Source: Armatimonadota bacterium
GTDB taxonomy: Bacteria > Armatimonadota > Armatimonadia > Armatimonadales > Armatimonadaceae
Reading direction: 5' to 3'
Assembly (NCBI GenBank): GCA_030833025.1
Contig: JAURHZ010000086.1
Span: 1 to 8,590, forward strand
DNA length: 8,590 bases
This document shows, one piece after another, positions 1 to 7,903 of this stretch (position 1 is the stretch's first letter; every line of letters starts with the position of its first letter). The notes beneath the pieces are model-generated. The model had not been told where the DNA came from, made no database searches, and saw only the letters and a program-made list of their open reading frames with translations. A program made the translations under genes and the position numbers.

Positions 1-2528
1 AGCTCGAAGAGCTCCTGGATAGCCTTTGGCTCCATCTTAGTGGTGACCGCAGGGCCTGTCGGTGCCCCCGTCTTTTGATCCAATGGAGTGAATGTCAATG
101 ATGTCGCATTGATAGAACTATACGTATCTGTGTAGTTCTGTCCACGGGCATCGTTGTATGCAGACTGCGGAACGATTGGCGCAGGCTGGCTGGCTGTATG
201 AGCAGCTTGGATTAGCGGAGTCAGCTCATTCACATTGAGAGGTGCTGCAGCTGGTGCGGTACCGACATCAAAGCGCATGATGGTACGGGTGTTAGGTGCA
301 AATCCTTCCACAGTACTTGGAGCACCACCCGTATCCTGTTGATCAGGGTTGCCGGTGTAGTAGTCCAAACGCGCATCAAAGCCTGGTAGTGGCGCCGCTG
401 CATCGTTGTACATGATGATCTTGCTGCCCGCAGGAACCTGCGAGAAGTCAACGATTACATCAGCGCGCTCAGCTGGACCAACCCACAGGGAGTGAGTCGA
501 GTTGTTGAGTACGACGATTGTACGGCGCATGTATTCGTAACCAAATGGAGTTGTCGGAATAACAACAGGCTTCGGAAGGAAGCCAGCCTCGTTTCCAATC
601 TGAATCCACGCTGGACCAGCGGCTGTCGGATCTGGTACGCCACCATCACGGCCATCGGTTGGCCAAGTATCAGGCCATGTGCCCGCAGGAAGTCCCGTTC
701 CGTTGTCACTGATGGTGCCATCTTGGTTGAGCGTCGTATTTGTGAAGCCAACACCAAGTCCGGTCATACCGGGTGTGGACAAAGGCAATGCATCGTTTGG
801 ACCATGTGGATCCGCAGGGAGCATCTTGATTTCCGTTGGGTGTGCCGGATCGATGTAGTAGAGCTGCAGGTTGACATAGCGCTCCGTGGATGCATTCAAA
901 ATGCGGAAGCGGTAAGCCTTGCGCTCAACTGGCATCGTTGGGAATGCCGTACCGTTGACCGTCATGACATCCATGAATGCCTCAGGAACCGCACTTGGGT
1001 GTGGCACACCAGGCATCATCGGAGGCTCGCCCGGAGCTCCGTAGTAAGGGTTTGGTACTGCACCAAACTTGCTTGGGAAGGATGGCCAGAACCACTGTCC
1101 CCAGTCATAGCGTCCCATTCCATTTGCACCAGAGATGTCATATGGATTCTGGTTTGGCATATAGACGTGTGGGTACCAGAGGTTACCCATTGGTCCCCAG
1201 TTCCATGTCGGATCTGTCGCAGCCAGCTGTGCAGCATCAGGAACGAAGGTTTTGTCAGCAATAACCAATGGAATACCGTAGCGGTGCTCATCATTGGATG
1301 TCGGCAGGACCTGCTTCAGGTCTGGGTTGATACCTGAGAGGTTTGTTCCATCGATAAGGTCCTTCTCGTACTGATCGGTGATCATGTATCCGGATGCTTC
1401 ACCAGCGTAGAAGTTCAGACGGGTCATACCGGATGTGTGGTCATGGTAGAACATCTGCCGCGCGTTTTGCTGGTTGGTGAAGTAGTACGTCATCGCACCA
1501 TCACCTGGATCAGCCATGTCTGGGACATTGCGTGCACTCACGCCGCGCTTGTATGGCGTTGGGTCGCCCTTTGGCACAATCCACTGATGTGGGGTTCCAT
1601 CGGAGATCCAAGGCGTCTTTCCACCATGAAGGTGAATCAATGCACGGTTTTCTGTGTATTGTGCGTAGACAGGATTGCCGTTGCCATCAATTCCCGTTTG
1701 AATTGGGCCATCACCAGCTCCCATGAGTGTCTTATCAACAGGAAGGAAGAGGTTTCCGGCGTTGCCTAGACCCAAGTTGTTAACGAACTTCAGGCGCACA
1801 GGCTTATCTGCCTCTGCGAAGATAAATGGGCCAAGGTAATGCGCTGCGCCATCGGAGAGCGGGTTCAAGTCACGGTAGCCACGGACCTGGGATGTTGGAG
1901 GCAGGTCGGTGCTCCACTGATGCTGGAAGTCTTCCACTCCGATCTCGTAGTAGTCATCATTTGGATAGGCAGCATTTGGAATAGGCTGTGCAACAGAGAT
2001 GTACTTGCCGAGGTTGTTAGCGTGCGTTGGGCCAAGGCCAGGGAGTGTATCTACAAACTTTCGGATACCCGTACCGGCGATGTGGTTGCCTTGTGCATCG
2101 AATTGTGGCAATGGGCTGTTGGCGTAGTTTGGTGTTGTGCCGAAGTAGTCTGGCTGTCCACCAGGTCCTGGTGCACCTACCTGAGCTGGGCCACGGCGCT
2201 CTGCACGTGCGGTACGCATCGCAGCAGCTGCAGCTTTGCGCTGTTCTGCCGAAACGCGCCCGAGAACCTTACGTTCTTGGCCTTCAGGCTTTCGGGATGT
2301 CAGTTTGAGATCCACTTTGGTGGAGAGCTGACCGGACTTGCCAGTGACCTTGGATGATGTCCGTGCGGATTTGCTGACGGAGCGTGTTGCGGTTTTAGTT
2401 GCTTTGGCTGGAGTGACTTTTGTTTCCTTCGCAGGACCACCCGCTGCCAGGGACAGCATGATGAGGGAAGGATTGACAATAGCCAGCACACCGAACCTGA
2501 GTAACCAGTTCTGACGCTTGGTAACCAT
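1..2528 (-). CDS. Large secreted multicopper oxidase, CotA/bilirubin-oxidase type (3' end beyond window)
   Basis: The reading frame is open from an ATG at 2528 to the left edge: 842 codons with no stop, so the protein is C-terminally incomplete. Residues 1-30 look like a Sec signal peptide (MVTKRQNWLLR, then a hydrophobic stretch); no twin-arginine motif is seen. Residues about 33-115 are a Lys/Ala/Thr/Ser/Arg-rich low-complexity linker. The first cupredoxin domain carries HLHGG (H299, H301) followed by TPWISDG, and YHDH (H362, H364) followed by a TRLNFYAG segment. These are the first two copper-ligand motifs of CotA-like laccases. The second domain has FRILNAS (N545), QIGNEAG (Q643) and GPAERADVIVDF (about 684-695), all with CotA counterparts. 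The third domain, with the type 1 copper ligands, lies off the left edge. A weak AGAGA Shine-Dalgarno sits about 9 nt before the ATG. The family oxidises metals or phenolics in the cell envelope or outside the cell; the substrate here is unknown. The neighbouring Cu(I) exporter suggests a role in copper tolerance or metal oxidation. Confidence 0.93.
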   Translation of the reverse strand, partial: MVTKRQNWLLRFGVLAIVNPSLIMLSLAAGGPAKETKVTPAKATKTATRSVSKSARTSSKVTGKSGQLSTKVDLKLTSRKPEGQERKVLGRVSAEQRKAAAAAMRTARAERRGPAQVGAPGPGGQPDYFGTTPNYANSPLPQFDAQGNHIAGTGIRKFVDTLPGLGPTHANNLGKYISVAQPIPNAAYPNDDYYEIGVEDFQHQWSTDLPPTSQVRGYRDLNPLSDGAAHYLGPFIFAEADKPVRLKFVNNLGLGNAGNLFLPVDKTLMGAGDGPIQTGIDGNGNPVYAQYTENRALIHLHGGKTPWISDGTPHQWIVPKGDPTPYKRGVSARNVPDMADPGDGAMTYYFTNQQNARQMFYHDHTSGMTRLNFYAGEASGYMITDQYEKDLIDGTNLSGINPDLKQVLPTSNDEHRYGIPLVIADKTFVPDAAQLAATDPTWNWGPMGNLWYPHVYMPNQNPYDISGANGMGRYDWGQWFWPSFPSKFGAVPNPYYGAPGEPPMMPGVPHPSAVPEAFMDVMTVNGTAFPTMPVERKAYRFRILNASTERYVNLQLYYIDPAHPTEIKMLPADPHGPNDALPLSTPGMTGLGVGFTNTTLNQDGTISDNGTGLPAGTWPDTWPTDGRDGGVPDPTAAGPAWIQIGNEAGFLPKPVVIPTTPFGYEYMRRTIVVLNNSTHSLWVGPAERADVIVDFSQVPAGSKIIMYNDAAAPLPGFDARLDYYTGNPDQQDTGGAPSTVEGFAPNTRTIMRFDVGTAPAAAPLNVNELTPLIQAAHTASQPAPIVPQSAYNDARGQNYTDTYSSINATSLTFTPLDQKTGAPTGPAVTTKMEPKAIQELFE

Positions 2529-2537
2529 ATATGGAAT

Positions 2538-2618
2538 TCTCTTTCGTACCGGGAATACGTGATGCGTTTTCGCATCTGCCTTTGCCTGCTGCTCCCCTTT
2601 GGGATGGGTACACAGCAG
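2538..2618 (-). promoter_or_regulatory. Structured 5' leader of the multicopper oxidase gene
   Basis: Just upstream of the oxidase start the transcript can form two hairpins. One is GATGCG-AAAA-CGCATC (2561-2576, perfect 6-bp stem). The other has CTGCTG/CAGCAG outer arms (2586-2618) around a CCC-AAA-GGG core. The weak ribosome binding site (AAAGAGA, 2538-2544) follows. The sequence AAAGGGGAGCAGC in the second hairpin differs by one base from the conserved 5' segment of the yybP-ykoY manganese riboswitch as I remember it. The matching 3' segment (GCAAGACCUUU) is not present, so no riboswitch is called. The hairpins could be ordinary leader structure. Confidence 0.3.
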
Positions 2619-2710
2619 ATAGTTAACAGATGTGCAATATCCATGCCCAGAGCATACAAATTGCCAGCGAAATCCGACGAAAAGAGCCTATTCCAGGAGG
2701 GGTAGGCGAA

Positions 2711-2765
2711 AGAATGTTATTTTTACTAGATTGTTAATTGATGTTTTACAATTACAGTATTAATG
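2711..2765 (-). promoter_or_regulatory. AT-rich probable promoter region for the oxidase gene, with inverted repeat
   Basis: This strongly AT-rich block lies between the cusA terminator and the oxidase leader, where a promoter is expected. On the minus strand TTGTAA is followed after 17 nt by TAGTAA, a weak -35/-10 pair (about 4/6 and 3/6 matches to the sigma-70 consensus). A perfect inverted repeat TAATTG-N8-CAATTA spans 2735-2754 and could be an operator. It overlaps the octamer TTGTTAAT (plus strand, 2731-2738), which recurs in the efflux-operon spacer. Rest of the spacer (2619-2710 and 2766-2823): nothing else recognised. Confidence 0.35.
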
Positions 2766-2823
2766 CGGTGATTCTAAAGTCACACGGTCAGTGGCCAGCT
2801 GGGGTGCTTGGTGTTGGCATCGC

Positions 2824-2863
2824 AAAAATGAAAATCGCCCCACTGGCGAATGCCAGTGGGGCG
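2824..2863 (-). terminator. Intrinsic terminator of the cusBA operon
   Basis: A perfect 12-bp GC-rich stem (2836-2847 pairing with 2852-2863, loop GAAT on the plus strand) begins 28 bp past the cusA stop. On the minus strand it is followed by ATTTTCATTTTTG, a good U-tract. It separates the efflux transcript from the oxidase gene, so the oxidase needs its own promoter or readthrough. Confidence 0.9.
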
Positions 2864-2891
2864 GCTTTACGCTCCAATACGACCGATCCGT

Positions 2892-5800
2892 TTACACGGC
2901 TTCTGCATCAGAGAGTGTAAGTTCTTCTCTCGTGGCATCCACCATAAACGAAACCTCACTGCGCCACTTCCACACTTCATAGACAGCTGGATACACCAGG
3001 AGCTCCAACAGGAAGCTTGTGAAGATGCCACCGACCATCGGTGCCGCGATACGTTGCATCACATCCGAACCTGCACCCGATGACCATAGCACAGGCACCA
3101 GGCCCATAAACATCGTCATCACCGTCATAAACTTCGGTCGGATACGCCGTGCCGCACCAGCAACGACTGCTTCTCGGAGTGCATCACGGCTGGTCAACTT
3201 CCCATCTGCCTTAGCCTTGTTATAAGCAAGGTCTAGATAGAGCAGCATAAAGACACCCGTTTCGGCATCAACACCCATCAGAGCGATCAGACCGACCCAG
3301 ACTGCAATACTCATGTTGAAGCCAAGGGCATACACAAGCCAGATTGCACCAATCGCGGAAAATGGAACAGCGAGCAACACAATCATGGTCTTCTGAATGG
3401 ACTTGAGGTTTGCATACAGAAGGATACATATCAATGCGAGTGTGATTGGAACAACCAATGTCAACCGCTGCGCAACACGCTGCATGTTTTCATATTGACC
3501 CGACCAGAGCACAGTCGCACCTGTGGGCAGCTTGAGTTCGGTGGCCAAGACCTTACGCCCCTCATCCACAAAGGATTGAGGATCGCGGCCATCCAAGTCA
3601 ACATAGACATACCCCGTGAGCATGCCATCCTCGTCACGAATCATCGCCGGGCCACTGACGATGCGAACATCCGCAACATCGGCAACGGAAACCGCACGCT
3701 TGCCATCCATGTCGGTGACGATCAGCTGTGAAATCGCTTCGATATCACTACGATATGCCGACTTTACACGGACATTCACTGGGTAGCGATTACGGCCATC
3801 GACAACCGTACTCACTTCTTCCCCACCAATCGCATTGGCCACAACCATTTGGGCATCATCAATCGTCAAGCCATAGCGAGCAAGCTTTGCACGATCCCAT
3901 GCAATATCCAAATAGTAACCAGCTGCGGTGCGTTCAGCGAACACGCTACGTGCACCACGGATACCCGAGAGGTGCTCTTCGACCTCAGCAGCGATTGCAT
4001 CCACTTCATCCGTGGTCTTTCCAGTGACCTTCAGGCCAACCGGAGTCCTGATACCCGTCGTGAGCATGTCAATACGCGCCTTGATTGGCATCGTCCAGCC
4101 ATTTGCAAGGCCTGGAACGCGTACTGCGGCATTCATTTCGCGCTCAAGGTCCTTGATGGAAATCGTATCTGGCGTTATTCGACGTAGAACAGGCTTTACA
4201 AATTCCGGTGCCCACTTCGAGTACCAGGTCGGGACCTTGCGCCATTGTTCACGTGGCTTGAGAACAATAACCGTCTCGAGCATCGACAGAGGAGCCGGGT
4301 CAGTACTCGAATCTGAACGCCCAGCTTTGCCGAGCACCGCTGCGACTTCAGGGAATGCCTTGATCTTCTTGTCAGTCACATTCAGCAAGCGCTGGGCCTC
4401 TGTTACGGAGATACCAGGCATCGTGCTCGGCATATAGAACAGTGCGCCTTCATCGAGAGGTGGCATAAACTCACGCCCCAGACGATTGAACACAGGAACC
4501 GTCATCACAACGAGAAGAACTGCAGCGGTGATGACCATCCAGCCACGCTTGAGCGACCAAACCACAACTGGTTCATAGATGCGAATCAGCCCACGGCTGA
4601 TTGGGTGCTCTTCCTCGCTCTGAAGCTTGCCAACCAGAATGCTGTGGAGAATACGATCGATGAACGCATTACCGGTCTTCTTTTCGCCAAGCTTGACGAT
4701 GAGAATACGCAGGGCAGGGTCGAGTGTCAGGACCATTATGGCCGCGACCAGCATCGAGAGGTTCTTTGTGTACGCCAGCGGCTTGAACAACCGGCCTTCC
4801 TGTGCCTCGAGGGTCATGATTGGTAGGAATGAGACAGCGATGACAAGCAGTGCGAAGAAGCTTGGCCCCGCAACATCCTTGACGCCTTGGACGACGACAC
4901 TCGACACAGACCCGACGCGTCCGCCCTTTTCCCATTCTTCAAGGCGTTTATGCGTTTGTTCGACGACGACGATTGCGGCATCCACCATCGCGCCAACGGC
5001 AATCGCAATTCCACCCAGCGACATGATGTTGACACTCAGTCCAAGCATTTTGAACGGAATGAATGCAATCAGAATCGATACTGGGATCGTAATCACCGGG
5101 ATGATTGAGCTTGGGAAGTGCCAGAGGAAGACAAAGATGACGAGTGCAACAACAACCATCGCTTCGATTAAGGTGGTGTTGAGCGTATTGATAGACCTCT
5201 TAATCAGGTCGGAGCGGTCATAAACGGGAACGAGCTCGAGGCCAGCTGGCATTGAGCCTGTGACATCCTGGATGCGCGCCTTGACCCGACCGATGACATC
5301 GCTGACATGCTCACCCTGCTGGGCGATCACAATCCCACTCACGGTCTCGCCATCACCATTGAAGTCTGCAACACCGCGGCGCATGTCCGGGCCAAACTCG
5401 ACATCAGCGACATCGCCAACGCGAACCGGCCGATCGCTGTCGGTTCCGGGAATGATGGTTTCTGTAAACTCGGACAGTGACTTAGCGTAGCCACGACCAC
5501 GGACCATATACTCTGTGCCACCGAACTCGACCAAGCGTCCGCCAGATTCCTGATTGGCACCACGGACAGCATCCACGACTTTGCGCAGTGGAACGCCGTA
5601 ACGGCGCAGGCGGACAGGATCAATGTTCACCTGGAACTGGCGCCCGAAGCCGCCCACGGTTGCTACTTCAGCAACACCCGGGATGGACTTGAGCTGATAA
5701 CGCAATGTCCAGTCTTGGTAGGCGCGGATGTCAGCAGGGTTTAGCTTTCCAGATTTATCTACCAGGGCATATTGATAAACCCATCCAAGCCCGGATGCAT

Positions 5801-6194
5801 CCGGTCCAAGCTGTGTCTGTACACCCTTCGGGATGCGTTGAAGTACGCCTGCGAGAAGCTCATTGGTTCGGGAACGCGCGGCTGTGACATTTGTGCCTTC
5901 ATCAAAGACAACATAGACAAAGCTGTAGCCAAAGTCACTAAAGCCACGCACGGCCTTTACGTGAGGAGCACCAAGCATCGCTGTGACGATTGGGTATGTA
6001 ACCTGATCCTCGATGACATCCGGGGAGCGGTCCCACTTTGAATAGACGATTACCTGTGTGTCAGACAGGTCGGGGATGGCATCCACTGGGGATGTTCTAA
6101 AAGAGAACCACCCCAGGATGGATGCGAACGCCACTAGAACGAGCACTAGGTAGCGGTTCTTGACTGAGAAGTCAACTATACGGTCAATGTTCAT
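2892..6194 (-). CDS. cusA: CusA-type Cu(I)/Ag(I) efflux pump, heavy-metal RND family
   Basis: This is the inner-membrane proton/metal antiporter of a tripartite heavy-metal exporter, full length at 1100 residues with stop TAA at 2892-2894. The N terminus (MNIDRIVDFSVKNRYLVLV) is the first membrane helix, followed by the RND motif PVDAIPDLSDTQVIV. The helix 4 motif GAMVDAAIVVVE has D405, the same position as the proton-relay Asp of E. coli CusA. E978 (GVDAETG) and K1021 (RIRPKFMT) match the relay Glu and Lys (E939, K984). M588 (FYMPST), M638 (PLSMLET) and M710 (RIDMLTTG) match the Cu(I)-binding triad M573/M623/M672. This supports Cu(I)/Ag(I) rather than Zn/Co/Cd as substrate. Compared with E. 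coli CusA there are about 22 extra residues (653-675, Trp/Pro/Lys-rich) between the second and third Met; related pumps may share this. The gene starts 54 bp after the cusB stop, with a weak GGAA Shine-Dalgarno, and is co-transcribed with it. CzcA-like specificity is the alternative, judged less likely. Confidence 0.95.
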   Translation of the reverse strand: MNIDRIVDFSVKNRYLVLVLVAFASILGWFSFRTSPVDAIPDLSDTQVIVYSKWDRSPDVIEDQVTYPIVTAMLGAPHVKAVRGFSDFGYSFVYVVFDEGTNVTAARSRTNELLAGVLQRIPKGVQTQLGPDASGLGWVYQYALVDKSGKLNPADIRAYQDWTLRYQLKSIPGVAEVATVGGFGRQFQVNIDPVRLRRYGVPLRKVVDAVRGANQESGGRLVEFGGTEYMVRGRGYAKSLSEFTETIIPGTDSDRPVRVGDVADVEFGPDMRRGVADFNGDGETVSGIVIAQQGEHVSDVIGRVKARIQDVTGSMPAGLELVPVYDRSDLIKRSINTLNTTLIEAMVVVALVIFVFLWHFPSSIIPVITIPVSILIAFIPFKMLGLSVNIMSLGGIAIAVGAMVDAAIVVVEQTHKRLEEWEKGGRVGSVSSVVVQGVKDVAGPSFFALLVIAVSFLPIMTLEAQEGRLFKPLAYTKNLSMLVAAIMVLTLDPALRILIVKLGEKKTGNAFIDRILHSILVGKLQSEEEHPISRGLIRIYEPVVVWSLKRGWMVITAAVLLVVMTVPVFNRLGREFMPPLDEGALFYMPSTMPGISVTEAQRLLNVTDKKIKAFPEVAAVLGKAGRSDSSTDPAPLSMLETVIVLKPREQWRKVPTWYSKWAPEFVKPVLRRITPDTISIKDLEREMNAAVRVPGLANGWTMPIKARIDMLTTGIRTPVGLKVTGKTTDEVDAIAAEVEEHLSGIRGARSVFAERTAAGYYLDIAWDRAKLARYGLTIDDAQMVVANAIGGEEVSTVVDGRNRYPVNVRVKSAYRSDIEAISQLIVTDMDGKRAVSVADVADVRIVSGPAMIRDEDGMLTGYVYVDLDGRDPQSFVDEGRKVLATELKLPTGATVLWSGQYENMQRVAQRLTLVVPITLALICILLYANLKSIQKTMIVLLAVPFSAIGAIWLVYALGFNMSIAVWVGLIALMGVDAETGVFMLLYLDLAYNKAKADGKLTSRDALREAVVAGAARRIRPKFMTVMTMFMGLVPVLWSSGAGSDVMQRIAAPMVGGIFTSFLLELLVYPAVYEVWKWRSEVSFMVDATREELTLSDAEAV

Positions 6195-6248
6195 GATTTG
6201 GATTCCATTGCGGCACGCTGGTGTTTCGGCACCCAGCCTGGCAGGTCA

Positions 6249-7757
6249 CTAGTGGCTGCGAAGCCGGCTTTCGGAGTCGATCAAGAAATTTCCAGCGGTC
6301 ACAACACGCTCCCCGCTCTTTAGTCCACTCTTAATCACAATGCGTCCTGCGGTGTGTCGCTCAACAGTGACATCGCGGCGTGAATAACTGCCATCCGCTC
6401 CGTGAATAAACACATACGTTGCTTTTCCAGTGTCGATGAGGGCATCGGCTGGAATCGATAGTGCTGGCCGGTGTGCAACCTTGAGGATGACATCGACAGC
6501 TGCTCCTGGTGTGAAGGCACCATCGGCGTTGTTTACAACCAGACGAATCTTCGATGTTCTCGTGGATGGATCGGCAACTGGGAGTGCATCCGATACGGTT
6601 GCTGTTGCTTGATGTTTGCCATCCGCTGTACGCACAGTAACAGTAGTACCGGGCTGAAGTGCCTGCGTATCCGAGTCAAGTACTTCAGCATTGACCCAGA
6701 CAGTAGAGAGATCGGCGATTTGGAAGAACTCAGTACCTTCCATAAAGCGCTGTCCCTTGCTGATGGAGCGGGTTAGCAGGTAGCCATTGATGGGTGAGAA
6801 GACATCAATCGTACGCGTCACTTCACGGGTTGCAGCAAGCTGAACGATTTGGTCATCAGACATTCCAAGGTTGCGTAGGTTTTCAACTGGACCTTGCACG
6901 ATTCCTTGATTCGCATTGATTTTGCCAGAGTTGCCTTCAGGTCCAAGCACTCCCGTAGCAAAGCTCATGTTACGCTGAACGGCACTCTTGGTATCCATTT
7001 GGATAGGCTTTGCCCGGTGTGCGCTCGTATTCGAGTCAGGTGCCATTTTTTCAGGCTTTGCTTCTGGTAATCCATGAGATCGACGAATGAATTCCTTGCG
7101 CATTTCAAACGCTTCATCTTTATAGTCATGAAAGCGATCCATTCGAGCGGCAGGGGAAAGGCCGTTAATTTGTGCATTGGTAGCGCCTCCAGCCTGTCCT
7201 GCAGAACCTACTCCAGTTTGGCCCGGCACGACTGTCTGTGGAATTTTGTCGGCGGTTTCGAGTGCAAAGAAGAATGCACGTTCACGGGCTAGAAGCTCAG
7301 GCGAGTAGTAGCCAGCCAGCATTTCACCCTTGCGGACAAATGCACCAACGGGTGTGTCCGTGATTTCTTGGATCCAGCCATCGATGGGAACATTGATGCG
7401 ATAGATCCGGGTTTCATCTGCCTGAACACGTCCGGGAATGATGCGGGATGTCCCCTGCCCCGCTTTGCTGACGACTTCTGAGCGGATTCCAGCGAGGCGC
7501 GTTTCTTCATCCGTCAAGCGAATAGCAGTATTTCCTGCAGCCGTTGTACGCTCAAGGTCCATGCCGCATGCAGAACAATCGCCCGGGTGATCCGACTTGA
7601 TTGCTGGGTGCATTGGGCAGGAAAATGCCGTCTTCCCAGCTGCTACTTGAGGCTCGGCAGCGGTAGCGCGGGTATCTCGGATAATGGACCCTGCGGCAAA
7701 GGCGGTCACGGCGATACCAGCGGCAGCTATTCCCGGGACAGATTTCTTTATATTCAT
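6249..7757 (-). CDS. cusB: CusB-like periplasmic adaptor with N-terminal heavy-metal-binding domain
   Basis: This is the membrane-fusion protein that links the CusA-type pump to an outer-membrane channel. I chose ATG 7757 (MNIKKSVPG, 502 residues): it begins directly with a signal or anchor segment and has GGAG about 10 nt upstream. A TTG at 7778 would only add seven residues without a ribosome binding site. Residues 1-36 are a hydrophobic export segment ending in an Ala-rich cleavage-like region. Residues 47-68 form a heavy-metal-binding domain, CPMHP...CSACGMDL (C47, M49, H50, C61, C64, M66). The lipoyl/barrel-sandwich part surrounds GWIQEITDTPVGAFVRKGE and, after the hairpin, INGYLLTRSISKGQ. 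The beta-barrel and membrane-proximal parts end in SGERVVTAGNFLIDSESRL, close to the E. coli CusB ending. Between YSPEL (Y151) and NLRNLGM (M299) lie about 149 residues; from memory the E. coli hairpin has about 42. The excess contains five Met and three His. The stop TAG at 6249-6251 precedes cusA by 54 bp. Confidence 0.93.
   Translation of the reverse strand: MNIKKSVPGIAAAGIAVTAFAAGSIIRDTRATAAEPQVAAGKTAFSCPMHPAIKSDHPGDCSACGMDLERTTAAGNTAIRLTDEETRLAGIRSEVVSKAGQGTSRIIPGRVQADETRIYRINVPIDGWIQEITDTPVGAFVRKGEMLAGYYSPELLARERAFFFALETADKIPQTVVPGQTGVGSAGQAGGATNAQINGLSPAARMDRFHDYKDEAFEMRKEFIRRSHGLPEAKPEKMAPDSNTSAHRAKPIQMDTKSAVQRNMSFATGVLGPEGNSGKINANQGIVQGPVENLRNLGMSDDQIVQLAATREVTRTIDVFSPINGYLLTRSISKGQRFMEGTEFFQIADLSTVWVNAEVLDSDTQALQPGTTVTVRTADGKHQATATVSDALPVADPSTRTSKIRLVVNNADGAFTPGAAVDVILKVAHRPALSIPADALIDTGKATYVFIHGADGSYSRRDVTVERHTAGRIVIKSGLKSGERVVTAGNFLIDSESRLRSH
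7554..7619 (-). other. Heavy-metal-binding domain coding segment within cusB
   Basis: This segment encodes residues 47-68 of the adaptor. CPMHP is followed eleven residues later by CSACGMDL, the signature of the short heavy-metal-binding domain found near the N terminus of many metal efflux adaptors and P-type ATPases. Three Cys, two Met and two His are possible soft-metal ligands. E. coli CusB lacks this domain and instead binds Cu(I) with N-terminal methionines and receives it from CusF. No CusF gene is seen here, so this domain may do part of that job (inference). Confidence 0.85.
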
Positions 7758-7868
7758 AGCGGACAATCTCCAAGCCAAAGGTGGTGTTCAATGGGACGCA
7801 AGATTATCTCTGCTCCACCATTGGCATCTGTAGGAGATATTCGGCACTTTGGTAATCCACCTGAATAC

Positions 7869-7903
7869 TTGTTAATAAAAAATAACAACATTGCAGATAG
7901 CAA
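7869..7903 (-). promoter_or_regulatory. Possible promoter and operator of the cusBA operon
   Basis: On the minus strand TTGCTA (7898-7903) and TTTTAT (7875-7880) are separated by 17 nt, each matching the sigma-70 -35 and -10 hexamers at 4 of 6 positions. A perfect inverted repeat TTGTTA-N8-TAACAA (7869-7888) covers the -10, and a smaller one, TTGC-N5-GCAA (7891-7903), covers the -35, as an operator would. This lies about 110 nt before the cusB start and downstream of the preceding gene's terminator, where the operon must be initiated. The rest of the 7758-8100 spacer holds only a doubtful 87-codon frame (7804-8067) and no recognised RNA. Confidence 0.4.

Noticed and set aside
492..1337. Long plus-strand frame of 281 codons opposite the oxidase gene
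   Set aside because: It is antisense to a frame with clear copper-oxidase motifs, and its product is rich in Trp, Cys, Arg and His without any domain-like pattern. It is a shadow of the real gene.
1839..2357. Plus-strand frame of 172 codons opposite the N-terminal part of the oxidase
   Set aside because: Cys/Trp-rich composition, no ribosome binding site, and complete overlap with the signal peptide, linker and first-domain coding region on the other strand.
2529..2640. yybP-ykoY manganese riboswitch upstream of the oxidase
   Set aside because: Only a short stretch like the 5' conserved segment is present. The closing 3' segment and the long internal helices are missing within the 60 nt before the start codon.
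2300..2659. Minus-strand frame of 119 codons overlapping the oxidase start in another frame
   Set aside because: It crosses the leader and start of the oxidase gene, has no recognisable product, and its downstream half is an alternative frame of the lysine-rich linker.
4627..5223. Plus-strand frame of 198 codons opposite cusA
   Set aside because: Ser/Thr/Ile-rich mirror translation of conserved membrane helices of the pump; no independent support.
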